DNA of 64,000 nt from an uncultured Prevotellaceae bacterium (GCA_900319225.1 ONNV01000004.1:1-64000); one strand, 5' to 3'; positions 9,231 through 18,528 are shown, counted from the stretch's first letter. Notes: generated by a model from the letters alone, not told the origin. Translations and numbers: made by a program.

Positions 9231-10256
9231 ATGAAAGCATTCAGAATTTATGGAATTGCTCTCTGCTCCATGCTGCTTATGGTAGCTTGCGGGCAGAAAA
9301 AGACAGAGGCTGTCCAGGCTCCGGTTGCTGACCCTGCAGCCAAACCCGTTGTTGAACTTGCCCAGGTGGTAGAGGAGCCGGTGGCTCAGATCCAGGTCTA
9401 CTCTGCAACCATAGTCGGTGAGATCAAGAATAACATTGCTCCCGCCACTCCCGCACGTATAAGCAAGATCAACGTGGAGATAGGTGATAACGTACGTCGC
9501 GGCCAGGTGCTGGTTGAGATGGATGAGACTACACTGAGCCAGCAGGAGATGCAGCTCAAGAACCTGGAGACAGAGTTCAACCGTATTGACCAGCTATATA
9601 AGGTGGGCGGCGTTTCCAAGTCAGAGTGGGATAACGTGAACCTGCAGTTGGAGGTGGCTCGCAAATCTTTCCAGACACTTAAGGAGAATACAAGACTCCA
9701 GAGCCCTATTGACGGTGTGGTTACGGCACGTAACTATGACAATGGCGACCTTTACGGAGGTCAGGCAATCCTGGTGGTACAGAAGATTACTCCGGTTAAG
9801 ATTACTATCAATGTATCAGAGCAGTACTACTCAAAGGTTGAGAAGGGTGATGAGGTTAGCATAGAGCTCGATGCCTATCCCGGTGAGACATTTACCGGCA
9901 AGGTATCTCTGATCTATCCTACAGTTGATGCCATGACACATACATTCCCTGTAGAGATTAACGTGGCTAACGCAGACCAGAAACTGCGTCCCGGTATGTT
10001 TGCCCGTGCAACACTTAACCTGGGTACACTGAACCATGTGGTTGTTCCGGATCTGGCTATCGAGAAGCGCTCCGGATCAGGTGACCGCTTTGTATACGTG
10101 TACAATAACGGCAAGGTATCATATACCAAGGTTGAGCTGGGTCAGCGTCTGGGTGACCGCTACGAGCTGATATCGGGAGTACCCAGCGGAGCTCAGGTTG
10201 TCATTACCGGACAGGCTAAGCTCTCAGACGGTAAGGAAGTTGAAGTTAAAAAGTAA
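9231..10256 (+). CDS. RND efflux periplasmic adaptor lipoprotein (membrane fusion protein)
   Basis: A 341-residue lipoprotein with lipobox LMVAC at about residues 17-21. It shows the adaptor plan: a biotinyl-lipoyl-like half (ISKINVEIGDNVRRGQVLVE), a short coiled-coil hairpin (EMQLKNLETEFNRIDQLYKV and onward), a second lipoyl half (SPIDGVVTARNYDNGD), a beta-barrel, and a membrane-proximal domain ending in VVITGQAKLSDGKEVEV. It bridges the inner-membrane pump and the TolC duct. The hairpin is short, like CusB/MexA-type adaptors of this phylum. It lies between the channel and pump genes in a single operon. Confidence 0.95.
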   Translation: MKAFRIYGIALCSMLLMVACGQKKTEAVQAPVADPAAKPVVELAQVVEEPVAQIQVYSATIVGEIKNNIAPATPARISKINVEIGDNVRRGQVLVEMDETTLSQQEMQLKNLETEFNRIDQLYKVGGVSKSEWDNVNLQLEVARKSFQTLKENTRLQSPIDGVVTARNYDNGDLYGGQAILVVQKITPVKITINVSEQYYSKVEKGDEVSIELDAYPGETFTGKVSLIYPTVDAMTHTFPVEINVANADQKLRPGMFARATLNLGTLNHVVVPDLAIEKRSGSGDRFVYVYNNGKVSYTKVELGQRLGDRYELISGVPSGAQVVITGQAKLSDGKEVEVKK

Positions 10257-10269
10257 ATAGAACACCAAT

Positions 10270-13200
10270 ATGAGTCTATACGAAAGTTCGGTCAAACGAC
10301 CCATTTTTACAGCACTCTGTTTTGTAGCTGTGGTGGTGTTCGGCTTGTTCTCATACTCCAAGCTGCCCATTGACCAGCTGCCTGACATTGAGTCAAACAC
10401 CATCATGGTGTTCACCTACTATAACGGTGCCAACGCATCGGATATAGAGAATAATGTGACCCGTCCGCTTGAGAACACTCTCAACAGTTGTACTCATATC
10501 AAGCATATTACATCAAAGTCATCGGAGAACGTATCTGTTATCACTCTTGAGTTTGAGTTCGGATACTCCATCGATGACCTTACCAATGATGTTCGTGACA
10601 AGCTGAGCATGATTACCAACTCACTGCCCGACGGCGCGGGACAGCCTATCATATTCAAGTTCGATACCAGTATGCTGCCTATCATGCTGCTGTCCGTACA
10701 GGCCGGTGAGAGCCAGGGCGCACTCTACAAGATACTGGATGAGAATGTGGTTAACCCGCTGGCCCGTATACCGGGTGTAGGTACGGTATCTGTTACCGGT
10801 GCCCCGCAGCGTGAGATCTACGTATACTGTGACCCTGCCAAGCTTGAGGCTTACAACCTGACCATTGAGGCCATATCAGCCATGATCGGCTCTGAGAACC
10901 GCAGTATTCCCGGCGGTAACCTTGATGTCGGTAATGAGACTTACGCCCTGCGTGTGGACGGTGAGTTCAAGGATCCCCGTGACATGAGTAGCCTGGTGGT
11001 TGCATCAATAGGCGGCCGTAACGTTTACCTGAGTGATGTGGCAGAGATTGTAGACCGTACCCAGGAGCGTGCTCAGGAGTCATACAACAACGGCGTTCAG
11101 GGTGCCATGATGGTTATCCAGAAGCAGACCGGTGGAAACACGGTTGATATCTGCCGCAGGATCAACAAGGTTCTGCCTGAACTGGAGAAAAACCTGCCCA
11201 GTGATATCCATATCGGTATGATCAATGATGGTTCACAGGATATCATACAGACTGTGAACTCTCTGGCCGAGACTATCGCATATGCCCTGTTGTTCGTGGT
11301 GCTGGTGGTTTACCTGTTCACCGGACGCTGGCGTGCAACCGTGGTTGTGGCCATTACCATCCCGCTGTCACTGATTGCATCATTCATCTACCTGTTCGTG
11401 ACCGACGGTTCTCTGAATATCATATCTCTGAGCTCACTGACCATAGCCATCGGTATGGTGGTGGATGATACCATCGTGGTACTTGAGAACATCACCACCC
11501 ATATTGAGCGTGGTGCCAACCCCAAGCAGGCCGCTATACATGCCACTAATGAGGTTGCCGTATCAGTTATGGCATCTACAATGACCATATTCGCCGTGTT
11601 CTTCCCCCTGACCATGATGTCGGGTATGGCCGGTGTCATGTTCAAGCAGTTGGGTTGGATGATGTGTATCATTATTGCCATATCTCTGGCCGTATCACTT
11701 ACCCTTACTCCTATGCTCTGCTCACGCATGCTTAAGCTGGAGAAAAAGGGTAGCCGCATACATACCATACTGTACCGTCCCATCCAGAAGGCACTTGATG
11801 GTCTGGACCATGCATACTCACGTCTTATCAACACGGCCGTACGTCACCGCAAGCTGGTAGTCATATCTGCCTTGTTGCTCTTTGTGGCATCCCTGTTCAC
11901 TGCCGGAAACCTCAAGTCCGAGTTCTTCCCGTCCGATGAGCAGTCACGTATATCGGCTACCATCTACATGCCTATCAATACCAATACCGACCGTTCACGC
12001 GGTGTGGCTCAGGAGCTGTCAGACCTGTGGATGAAACGTTATGCCGATGACCTTGTGACATGTAACTTCCGTGTGGGTGCTGCCGATGAGAACAACACAT
12101 TCGCATCAATGCAGACAAATGGTACTCACGTAATATCATTCACCATATCACTTAAGGAGCTGGGCGAGCGCAGCATATCATCAGATGATGTAGTTGCCCA
12201 GATGCGTGCTGACCTTAACGCACGCCCCGAGATTGAGCGTTTCATGGTTACGGCCGGTGGTGGCATGAGCATGGGTAGCCAGTCTGCTGCTGAGTTTGAG
12301 ATCTACGGTTATGACTTCAATGAGACCGATGAGGTTGCCGCCCAGCTGCTTGCCGCAATGAAGAATGTTGAGGGAGTAGGTGAGGCATACATAAGCCGTG
12401 ACAACTACCAGCCTGAGTATGAGGTCGTGTTTGACCGCGAGAAGTTGGCTCAGCATGGCCTGAACCTCTCTACCGCCGCTACATACCTGCGTAACCGTAT
12501 CTACGGTGCTACCGCATCCTACTTCCGTGAGGATGGTGAGGAGTACTATATCAAGGTCCGTTACGCTCCCGAGTACCGTACCCAGCTTGAGGATATTGAG
12601 AATATCCTGCTTTACGGTAGCGGCACCAATGCCGTTCGCGTGCGTGACGTAGGTCACCTTGAGGAAGTGTTCACTCCGCCTACCATCCAGCGTAAGGACC
12701 GTCAGCGTATCAATACCGTTACCTGCGTGATTGCCGGTGGTGCTGCATTGAGTGATGTCGTTGAGGCCGGTCAGAAGATAATTGCCGGTATGGACCTGCC
12801 CGAGGGTGTGAACGTTCAGATATCAGGTGACTATGAGGACCAGCAGGAGTCATTTGCCGATATGGCTACACTTGCCCTGCTTATCATAATGCTGGTATTC
12901 ATCGTGATGGCTGCACAGTTTGAGTCACTCACACTGCCGTTCATCATCATGTTCTCCATCCCGTTCGCACTGAGCGGTGTGCTTATAGCACTCTGGATGA
13001 CAGGAACATCAATCAACCTGATGAGTATGCTGGGTGCCATCATGCTTATAGGTATCGTGGTTAAGAACGGTATTGTGCTGATTGACTACACCGGACTGTG
13101 CCGCGAACGTGGCATGTCTGCTATCACAGCTACCGTGACAGCTGCCCGCAGCCGTCTGCGTCCTGTGCTCATGACCACAATGACCACTATCCTGGGTATG

Positions 13201-13443
13201 ATTCCTATGGCTCTGAGCCAGGGTCAGGGTTCTGCCATGTGGCGTCCGCTGGGTATATCGGTTATAGGCGGTCTTACCGTTTCAACCCTTCTTACCCTGA
13301 TTCTTGTACCTACCCTTTACTGTGTGTTCCAGAGCACCGGTATCAGGAAGGCTCGCCGCAAGCACCGCAAGCAGCTGGATCTGGCTGCTTTCTGGGCTGA
13401 GAACAAGGATCAGTTCATTCATGACAAGACAGCAAGAATATGA
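10270..13443 (+). CDS. RND-family multidrug efflux permease (AcrB/HAE1 type)
   Basis: A 1057-residue inner-membrane pump with the usual 12-helix, two-loop duplicated architecture. The N-terminus SSVKRPIFTALCFVAVVVFGLFSYSKLPIDQLPDIE is split here only by my quotation; SSVKRPIF and LPIDQLPDIE are the recognisable parts. TM4 carries the proton-relay pair in GMVVDDTIVVLEN, and the C-terminal half has GIVVKNGIVLIDY and RLRPVLMTTMTTILGMIP. The Asp-Asp pair and hydrophobic loops indicate the drug/lipid (HAE1) rather than heavy-metal class. Substrate is not predictable. The stop overlaps the start of a small PII-like gene by 4 bp. Confidence 0.96.
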   Translation: MSLYESSVKRPIFTALCFVAVVVFGLFSYSKLPIDQLPDIESNTIMVFTYYNGANASDIENNVTRPLENTLNSCTHIKHITSKSSENVSVITLEFEFGYSIDDLTNDVRDKLSMITNSLPDGAGQPIIFKFDTSMLPIMLLSVQAGESQGALYKILDENVVNPLARIPGVGTVSVTGAPQREIYVYCDPAKLEAYNLTIEAISAMIGSENRSIPGGNLDVGNETYALRVDGEFKDPRDMSSLVVASIGGRNVYLSDVAEIVDRTQERAQESYNNGVQGAMMVIQKQTGGNTVDICRRINKVLPELEKNLPSDIHIGMINDGSQDIIQTVNSLAETIAYALLFVVLVVYLFTGRWRATVVVAITIPLSLIASFIYLFVTDGSLNIISLSSLTIAIGMVVDDTIVVLENITTHIERGANPKQAAIHATNEVAVSVMASTMTIFAVFFPLTMMSGMAGVMFKQLGWMMCIIIAISLAVSLTLTPMLCSRMLKLEKKGSRIHTILYRPIQKALDGLDHAYSRLINTAVRHRKLVVISALLLFVASLFTAGNLKSEFFPSDEQSRISATIYMPINTNTDRSRGVAQELSDLWMKRYADDLVTCNFRVGAADENNTFASMQTNGTHVISFTISLKELGERSISSDDVVAQMRADLNARPEIERFMVTAGGGMSMGSQSAAEFEIYGYDFNETDEVAAQLLAAMKNVEGVGEAYISRDNYQPEYEVVFDREKLAQHGLNLSTAATYLRNRIYGATASYFREDGEEYYIKVRYAPEYRTQLEDIENILLYGSGTNAVRVRDVGHLEEVFTPPTIQRKDRQRINTVTCVIAGGAALSDVVEAGQKIIAGMDLPEGVNVQISGDYEDQQESFADMATLALLIIMLVFIVMAAQFESLTLPFIIMFSIPFALSGVLIALWMTGTSINLMSMLGAIMLIGIVVKNGIVLIDYTGLCRERGMSAITATVTAARSRLRPVLMTTMTTILGMIPMALSQGQGSAMWRPLGISVIGGLTVSTLLTLILVPTLYCVFQSTGIRKARRKHRKQLDLAAFWAENKDQFIHDKTARI

Positions 13444-13733
13444 AAGCAATACTTATAACATTTGACCAGTCATATACTGAGCGTATCATAGATATGCTCA
13501 CTACAAACAACTGCCGCGGCTTCTCCATGGTGGAGCAGCTGCAGGGCAGGGGTTCCAAGACGGGACAGCCGCACTACGGCAACCACGCCTGGCCCTCCAT
13601 GTGCTCGGGCATCATCACTATGGTTGATGATGACAAGGTGGATATAATCCTGGAAAAGCTTCATGCTATGGATGTAGCCACCGAAAAGCTAGGTCTCCGT
13701 GCCTTTACATGGAACGTGGAAAAAAGCATCTAA
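13440..13733 (+). CDS. Small PII/CutA-like protein coupled to the RND pump
   Basis: A 97-residue soluble protein that starts in the pump stop codon (ATGA overlap), so it is translationally coupled to it. The pattern MKAILITFDQSYTERIIDML, a central glycine/aromatic loop, then SGIITMVDDDKVDIILEKL suggests the ferredoxin-like beta-alpha-beta fold of PII and DUF3240-type proteins, which also sit at the end of some metal or drug RND operons. A role sensing substrate or tuning the pump is inferred from position only. A CxxC-type metal site is not present; single Cys residues occur in NNCRG and PSMCSG. Confidence 0.82.
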   Translation: MKAILITFDQSYTERIIDMLTTNNCRGFSMVEQLQGRGSKTGQPHYGNHAWPSMCSGIITMVDDDKVDIILEKLHAMDVATEKLGLRAFTWNVEKSI

Positions 13734-13773
13734 GGTTTCCAGCTGCACAAACCAGCAAGGTTTCCAGTTGCAC
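13732..13773 (+). repeat. Direct repeat AAGGTTTCCAG(C/T)TGCAC
   Basis: Two copies about 25 bp apart start right at the stop of the PII-like gene (from 13732 and 13757). A partial third copy, GTTTCCAGCT, occurs at 13931. The role is unknown. Confidence 0.6.
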
Positions 13774-13776
13774 CCA

Positions 13777-13823
13777 GTAAAACGGAACCCTGACAGCGAA
13801 GCGTTGTCAGGGTTTCGTTTTAC
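13777..13823. terminator. Long bidirectional hairpin between convergent operons
   Basis: GTAAAACGGAACCCTGACA (13777-13795) pairs almost perfectly with TGTCAGGGTTTCGTTTTAC (13805-13823) around a 9-nt loop. The A and T ends let it act as a terminator on either strand, between the efflux operon and thiL. Confidence 0.7.
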
Positions 13824-14050
13824 CCGGCCTGGAAGGCCGGCAGAGCGGAATGGAACGTAGTGGAATGAAGCGGGTTTGGGGCGTCGCCGCCCCAAACTAA
13901 AAAAATGTCGTGTACCTAATACGCAGATAAGTTTCCAGCTAGCGACTTTTTAGGCCCTGCAAGGGCCATAAAAGTCAAAAACTCCCGAGCGCCGAAGGCG
14001 CGAGAGCCCGTTGTAAAACCAAGGCTCCTATTTATACCTATCCAAATAGC
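13824..14050. repeat. Cluster of four further hairpins in a 317-bp gene-free stretch
   Basis: The gap between the two convergent operons holds successive inverted repeats. CCGGCCT/AGGCCGG lies near 13826-13841. GTTTGGGGC/GCCCCAAAC lies at 13874-13897. GACTTTT..GGCCCT / AGGGCC..AAAAGTC lies at 13944-13976. GCGCC/GGCGC lies at 13989-14001. No open reading frame of note is present. They may be decayed extragenic repeats or stacked terminators. Confidence 0.6.
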
Positions 14051-15106
14051 TTACAGGTTGCTAGTCCAACCTTGTGCCTTAAGCTCCACCTCCTGGCCGG
14101 ATTTGGTAACCAAATGGCGGCCAAGTTCGGGCTTTGTCATGTGACCAATGAGTTTTACGTCCTTGAGCTGGATGATCTTGTCGTGGTCGGTCAGGGGAAC
14201 GGTGAACAGGAGCTCGTAGTCCTCACCGCCGTTAAGGGCGCAGGTGTAGACGTCCATGTTGAGCTCTTCGGCCATGACTGCTGTCTGGTAGTCAATGGGG
14301 ATGCGCTCCTGGTATACGCTGCAACCGGTACCACTCTGCTTGCAGATATGTATGAGCTCTGATGAGAGGCCGTCGGATATATCCATCATGGCGGTGGGCT
14401 GGATTCCGGCCTCACGCAGAGCCTTGATGATGTCACCGCGGGCCTCGGGCTTGAGCTGGCGCTCCAGCAGGTACTCCTTACCGGCAAAATCGGGGGCAAA
14501 CGGCTCATCCTTGCTGTGCGGGGTGCTGTTGAATACGGCTTTCTCGCGTTCCAGCAGTTGCAGGCCCATATAGGCGGCCCCCAGGTTGCCCGATACGCAA
14601 ATCAGGTCATTCTGGCCGGCTCCGTTACGGTATACGGCCTTGCCTTTCTCGGCTTCACCGATGCATGTTATGCTGATTGCCAGACCGGTCAGGGATGATG
14701 TGGTGTCACCGCCCACCAGATCCACGCCGTGACGCTGGCATGCCAGCACCACTCCGGCATAGAAATCCTCCATATCCTCTACTGAGAACCTTTTGCTAAG
14801 CGCAACGGATACGGTCATCTGACGGGGTGTTCCGTTCATTGCATAGATATCTGATATGTTCACCATGGCGCTCTTGTATCCCAGATGCTTGAGCGGCACG
14901 TATGTGAGGTCAAAGTGGACACCCTCCATGAGCATATCGGTAGTAACCAGAACCTCCTTGGCGGGATCCGAGTAGTCCAGGACGGCGCAGTCATCACCTA
15001 CACCGTATTTAGTTGATGCGTTCTGCGGCTTGAGGTCTTTGGTAAGATGGTCTATCAGTCCAAACTCTCCCAGTTCTGCTATCTCTGTACGCTTGTTTTC
15101 TGCCAT
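14051..15106 (-). CDS. thiL: Thiamine-monophosphate kinase
   Basis: ThiL phosphorylates thiamine monophosphate to the active cofactor thiamine diphosphate with ATP. The 351-residue protein has the AIRS/ThiL-type motifs GVGDDCAVLDYSD (about 38-50), a metal-binding region in LVTTDMLMEGVHFD, and DISDGLSSELIHIC near 245. Length is a little above the usual 320-330. It follows lpxK by 17 bp and shares its promoter; no other thiamine genes are nearby. It converges on the efflux operon across the hairpin cluster. Confidence 0.96.
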   Translation of the reverse strand: MAENKRTEIAELGEFGLIDHLTKDLKPQNASTKYGVGDDCAVLDYSDPAKEVLVTTDMLMEGVHFDLTYVPLKHLGYKSAMVNISDIYAMNGTPRQMTVSVALSKRFSVEDMEDFYAGVVLACQRHGVDLVGGDTTSSLTGLAISITCIGEAEKGKAVYRNGAGQNDLICVSGNLGAAYMGLQLLEREKAVFNSTPHSKDEPFAPDFAGKEYLLERQLKPEARGDIIKALREAGIQPTAMMDISDGLSSELIHICKQSGTGCSVYQERIPIDYQTAVMAEELNMDVYTCALNGGEDYELLFTVPLTDHDKIIQLKDVKLIGHMTKPELGRHLVTKSGQEVELKAQGWTSNL

Positions 15107-15123
15107 AATTATATTGTTTCCTT

Positions 15124-16176
15124 TTATTTTCCGAATGATTCCACATGACCTGTAACAGCGCGGTCAAACGCATCCTTGTCACGCATGAACCTGACTCCTA
15201 CGGGTAGTACGTAGATCTTTGCGGCAAGGTCTGCATCTATTTCCATGTCCGTAAGGCGTGCGGCATCCTTTGCTGTGGTTACAACGAACGCATCGGGGCC
15301 CATGCCTTCCAACTGCTCCATAATGAGTCTGATGTCCTCCTTGCAGTAGCGGTAATGGTCCGGGAATGTAAGCATTGTCACTTCATGCCCCTGACGTTTC
15401 AGCTCGGCCTCCATCAGGCTGGGGGATGCAATGCCCGTTACGGCCAGGACAGGGCCCGACGGAAGGGCTGCAACCTGCTCCCTGCCGGTCATGAGATAGG
15501 GTGTCCCGTACTCCAGTGTGGTAAAGTATACCTGCTGCGATGGACTTATCCTTAATGCGGCGGCAAGGGCGTCTGCTGACTCCCGGCTCATATCCTCCGG
15601 GCATTTGGTCACGATTATGATATCGGCACGGCGGCGTGAGGCTGCACTCTCGCGCATGCGTCCGGCGGGCAGCATTGCGTCATCCAGTATGTTGCGATGC
15701 CAGTTTACCAGCAATATGTTCAGTGATGGGGTTACCTTGCGGTGCTGGAATGCGTCATCCAGCAGTATGACATCGGGGCTGCACATATCTATGATACGCC
15801 TTATGCCGGTGACGCGGTCCTCACAGACAGCCACATCCAAATCCGGGAACCGTTGTTTTATCTGCAACGGCTCGTCGCCTATCAGACCGCTGTCGGAGTG
15901 GAAATCGGACATTATGAACCCTTTGGTATGACGGCCGTAACCGCGACTCAGAACAGCTGTCCTGAAGCGGTCTTTCAGAATGGTGGCCGTGTATTCAGTA
16001 TGCGGAGTCTTGCCTGTACCGCCTACGGTTATGTTGCCGATGCTGATTACCGGGATGCTGAAGGATGTGCTCTTGGCTATCCCTCTGTCATACAGGATGT
16101 TCCTTATGCCCGATACCGCACCATACAACCATCCTAAAGGACGCAGAATCTGATTTATTCTGAATTCAGGCTTCAT
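15124..16176 (-). CDS. lpxK: Tetraacyldisaccharide 4'-kinase
   Basis: LpxK adds the 4' phosphate to the lipid A precursor at the inner membrane, the sixth step of the Raetz pathway. The 350-residue product has the hallmark P-loop SIGNITVGGTGKT (about residues 45-57), the following RGYGRHTKGF and GDEPLQIKQRFP motifs, and the N-terminal hydrophobic region. The start at 16176 (MKPEFRINQILRPLGW) fits the family; an ATG 17 codons upstream gives a non-homologous extension, although its codons lie after the promoter. It is the first gene of an lpxK-thiL unit. Confidence 0.96.
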   Translation of the reverse strand: MKPEFRINQILRPLGWLYGAVSGIRNILYDRGIAKSTSFSIPVISIGNITVGGTGKTPHTEYTATILKDRFRTAVLSRGYGRHTKGFIMSDFHSDSGLIGDEPLQIKQRFPDLDVAVCEDRVTGIRRIIDMCSPDVILLDDAFQHRKVTPSLNILLVNWHRNILDDAMLPAGRMRESAASRRRADIIIVTKCPEDMSRESADALAAALRISPSQQVYFTTLEYGTPYLMTGREQVAALPSGPVLAVTGIASPSLMEAELKRQGHEVTMLTFPDHYRYCKEDIRLIMEQLEGMGPDAFVVTTAKDAARLTDMEIDADLAAKIYVLPVGVRFMRDKDAFDRAVTGHVESFGK

Positions 16177-16216
16177 ACTGTCGCAATAAATACCTATCTT
16201 TGGTTGATAATTGATA

Positions 16217-16224
16217 CAAAAGTA
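16217..16224 (-). promoter_or_regulatory. -7 promoter box for lpxK-thiL
   Basis: The minus strand reads TACTTTTG, an exact TAnnTTTG match, 40 bp upstream of the lpxK start. Confidence 0.5.
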
Positions 16225-16312
16225 CACATTTTACGGGATATGGGGCGCTTTTGTGTCAAGCGGGTTTGTAGAGGACGCGCAGATGACGGCATTTTTACAT
16301 GTTTTAATAACC

Positions 16313-16348
16313 TTTGGTTGCTATATTCACTAAAAATGTTGTAATTTG
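16313..16348 (+). promoter_or_regulatory. Probable promoter of tRNA-Ser
   Basis: TTTG at 16313-16316 and a TAATTTG core at 16342-16348 resemble the Bacteroidetes -33 and -7 elements, about 40 bp before the mature tRNA. The spacing is slightly long. Confidence 0.35.
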
Positions 16349-16386
16349 CGCCCGTTTTGGACGCTATGGACCGATAGTGCCTGAAG

Positions 16387-16474
16387 GGAAAGATGCTCGA
16401 GTGGTTGAAGAGGCACGCCTGGAAAGCGTGTATACGCCAAAAGCGTATCCGGGGTTCGAATCCCCGTCTTTCCG
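16387..16474 (+). tRNA. tRNA-Ser (anticodon GGA)
   Basis: An 88-nt class II tRNA. The acceptor stem GGAAAGA pairs with TCTTTCC and the anticodon arm CACGC-CTGGAAA-GCGTG gives anticodon GGA. A long variable arm (about TATACGC / GCGTAT) follows, then the T arm CGGGGTTCGAATCCCCG. The discriminator is G. CCA is not encoded; the next bases are CAAG. Confidence 0.97.
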
Positions 16475-16538
16475 CAAGATTGATGCTGATAAACGAGAAT
16501 ATGAATTAATTAATATAACTAACTAAAAATTATCTCAA

Positions 16539-17384
16539 ATGAAAAAGGTATTTGCATTCGTTGCAATGATGGGACTCCTTACTTTCGGAGTAAACCAGAC
16601 AATCAATGCTCAAGAGACAGAAGAGGCAGCTGCCGTTGAGGAGGTTGCACAGCAGGATTCCGCTGCAGTTGATTCAATCGCTGCCGCTGATGTAGAGGAC
16701 GCCCAGGAGGACGCTGAAATCTCAGAAGAGAAGAAGCAGAAGGAGGGTCTTCACAAGACAATCAAGGTTAAGTTCATCGAGGGTAGCGCAGGCTTCATGT
16801 CACTCGTTGCCATCGCTATGATTTTCGGTCTTGCTCTTTGCATTGAGCGTATCATATTCCTCAGCCTTTCTGAGATCAACAGCAAGAAGCTCCTTGAGGA
16901 CATTCAGGCTGCTCTTGAGAACGGTGATGTTGAGGGTGCCAAGTCAATCTGCCGTGAGACTCGCGGTCCTGTAGCTTCAATCTGCTATCAGGGTATGCTC
17001 CGTATCGATGAGGGCCTTGACGTTGTTGAGCGCTCAGTTGTATCATACGGTAGCGTACAGGCTTCAAACCTTGAGAAGAACCTCTCATGGATCACACTGT
17101 TCATCGCCATGTCTCCTTCACTGGGATTCTTGGGAACTGTGATCGGTATGGTTCAGGCATTCGATGATATCCAGAAGGCTGGTGATATTTCTCCGCAGGT
17201 TGTTGCCGGTGGTATGAAGGTGGCCCTTATCACAACTATCTTCGGTATTATCGTTGCCCTTATTCTTCAGGTATTCTATAACTATATCCTTAGTAAGGTT
17301 GAGGCCCTGAACACTGATATGGAGGATTCTTCAGTATCTCTGCTGGACATCATCATGAAGTACAACCTTAAGTTCAAGAAGTAA
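16539..17384 (+). CDS. exbB: ExbB/TolQ/MotA-family proton channel with acidic N-terminal extension
   Basis: A 281-residue inner-membrane protein that with ExbD converts proton-motive force into work for TonB. Residues 1-25 look like a signal peptide (cleavage near INAQE), followed by a Glu/Ala/Asp-rich stretch (about 25-70). Three membrane helices then appear at about 88-107, 188-210 and 225-250. The family motif is visible in SLGFLGTVIGMVQAF and KVALITTIFGIIVALI. The acidic periplasmic extension is seen in Bacteroidetes ExbB proteins but not in E. coli. It opens an operon with a membrane protein and two exbD genes. Confidence 0.93.
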   Translation: MKKVFAFVAMMGLLTFGVNQTINAQETEEAAAVEEVAQQDSAAVDSIAAADVEDAQEDAEISEEKKQKEGLHKTIKVKFIEGSAGFMSLVAIAMIFGLALCIERIIFLSLSEINSKKLLEDIQAALENGDVEGAKSICRETRGPVASICYQGMLRIDEGLDVVERSVVSYGSVQASNLEKNLSWITLFIAMSPSLGFLGTVIGMVQAFDDIQKAGDISPQVVAGGMKVALITTIFGIIVALILQVFYNYILSKVEALNTDMEDSSVSLLDIIMKYNLKFKK

Positions 17385-17396
17385 TAAGAACCGATT

Positions 17397-17900
17397 ATGA
17401 AAAACGAGAATAAACAAATAAAGGCTTCTTCTTGGGCTCTTGGTATTCTCTTTGTACTGTCAGCCGTGGTTCTGGGCATGTTCTTTGGTGTAGGTTATGA
17501 TACAAAGACCTATTTCGAGGGCGCCGACAAGAGCCTGATAGATCCCGCATACACCGGACTGCTGCTTGTCTGGCTTTACACACTTGTAGGCCTTTGCATA
17601 CTGTCAGTTCTGGGATTCGGAATCGTTGCAGCAATCAGAAACATCAAGACAAGAACCTCAGGACAGCAGAGAACCGGTTTTGCCGGTTGGGTGTTCCTTT
17701 TCACCTTTGTCGCAATTGGTGCGTCATATTTCATGGCTGACACCAACAAACTGCTGCTTGGTGATGGAAAGACTTGGGCAGATAATACGACTGACCTTAT
17801 TCTGTCAGACGTTTGCCTGTTCTCAATATATACTCTGTTCGCAGTTGCCCTGTTGTGCGTAATACTCGCTATGACAGGCATTTTCAAAGCTAGAAGATAA
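17397..17900 (+). CDS. Small multi-spanning membrane protein inside the exb operon
   Basis: A 167-residue integral membrane protein with about four helices (around residues 13-33, 55-77, 92-112 and 138-160). Between helices it has TYFEGADKSLIDPAYTG and an NIKTRTSGQQ loop. I recognise no enzyme motif. It sits between exbB and the first exbD with 12 and 25 bp gaps, so it is surely cotranscribed. It is probably an accessory part of the motor or specific to Bacteroidales. Confidence 0.83.
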   Translation: MKNENKQIKASSWALGILFVLSAVVLGMFFGVGYDTKTYFEGADKSLIDPAYTGLLLVWLYTLVGLCILSVLGFGIVAAIRNIKTRTSGQQRTGFAGWVFLFTFVAIGASYFMADTNKLLLGDGKTWADNTTDLILSDVCLFSIYTLFAVALLCVILAMTGIFKARR

Positions 17901-17925
17901 TTCACGTTTTTGAAGAGTCAGAGTT

Positions 17926-18528
17926 ATGGGAAAAGGTAAAAGAAAAGTTCCCGGTCTTAATCAGTCTTCGACAGCGGATATCTCATTTATCCTGCTCATA
18001 TTCTTCCTGGTGACCACATCTATGGACACAGACTCGGGTCTGCCCCGTCGACTTCCGGATTGGAATCCTGATGAAATAGAACAGGAGGTAAAGGTCAAGG
18101 AGCGTAACGTAATGACGGTCCAGGTCAACAAGTTCAATGAGATACATGTCAAGAACGGCGTTATCAACCGTTCCATTGACATCTCGGAGCTTAAGGAAAT
18201 TGCCAAGTATTTCATTGCAAATCCTGACAATAATCCTGATCTTCCCGCTTTTGAGGATTATGAGATTGAGGGCTATGGAGTGGTACAGACTACCGTAAAG
18301 CATGTAATTGCGCTCCAGACAGACCGTGATACAAATTATGATGTTTATTTCCAGGTTCAGCATGAGCTTACCAAAGCTTATTCTGAGTTGAGAGATGAGT
18401 GGGCACAGAAGACATTCGGCAAGAAGTATGCTCAGTGCGATGAGAAGACTGAACAGCCGGTTGTAAGAGGTTACTACTCAAACAAGATCTCAGAGTCTGA
18501 GCCGAGACAATATGGTACTGCACAATGA
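17926..18528 (+). CDS. exbD: ExbD/TolR-family biopolymer transport protein 1
   Basis: A 200-residue protein with a single N-terminal membrane helix that carries the essential Asp (STADISFILLIFFLVTTSMD, about residues 15-34). A periplasmic domain of the ExbD type follows, with a segment VQVNKFNEIHVKNGVI. It is longer than E. coli ExbD (about 140) because of an extended C-terminal half. Its stop overlaps the start of a second exbD-like gene by 4 bp (ATGA). Confidence 0.93.
   Translation: MGKGKRKVPGLNQSSTADISFILLIFFLVTTSMDTDSGLPRRLPDWNPDEIEQEVKVKERNVMTVQVNKFNEIHVKNGVINRSIDISELKEIAKYFIANPDNNPDLPAFEDYEIEGYGVVQTTVKHVIALQTDRDTNYDVYFQVQHELTKAYSELRDEWAQKTFGKKYAQCDEKTEQPVVRGYYSNKISESEPRQYGTAQ

Noticed and set aside
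16314..16526. 70-codon open frame across tRNA-Ser
   Set aside because: It reads through the complete tRNA gene and has no independent support.
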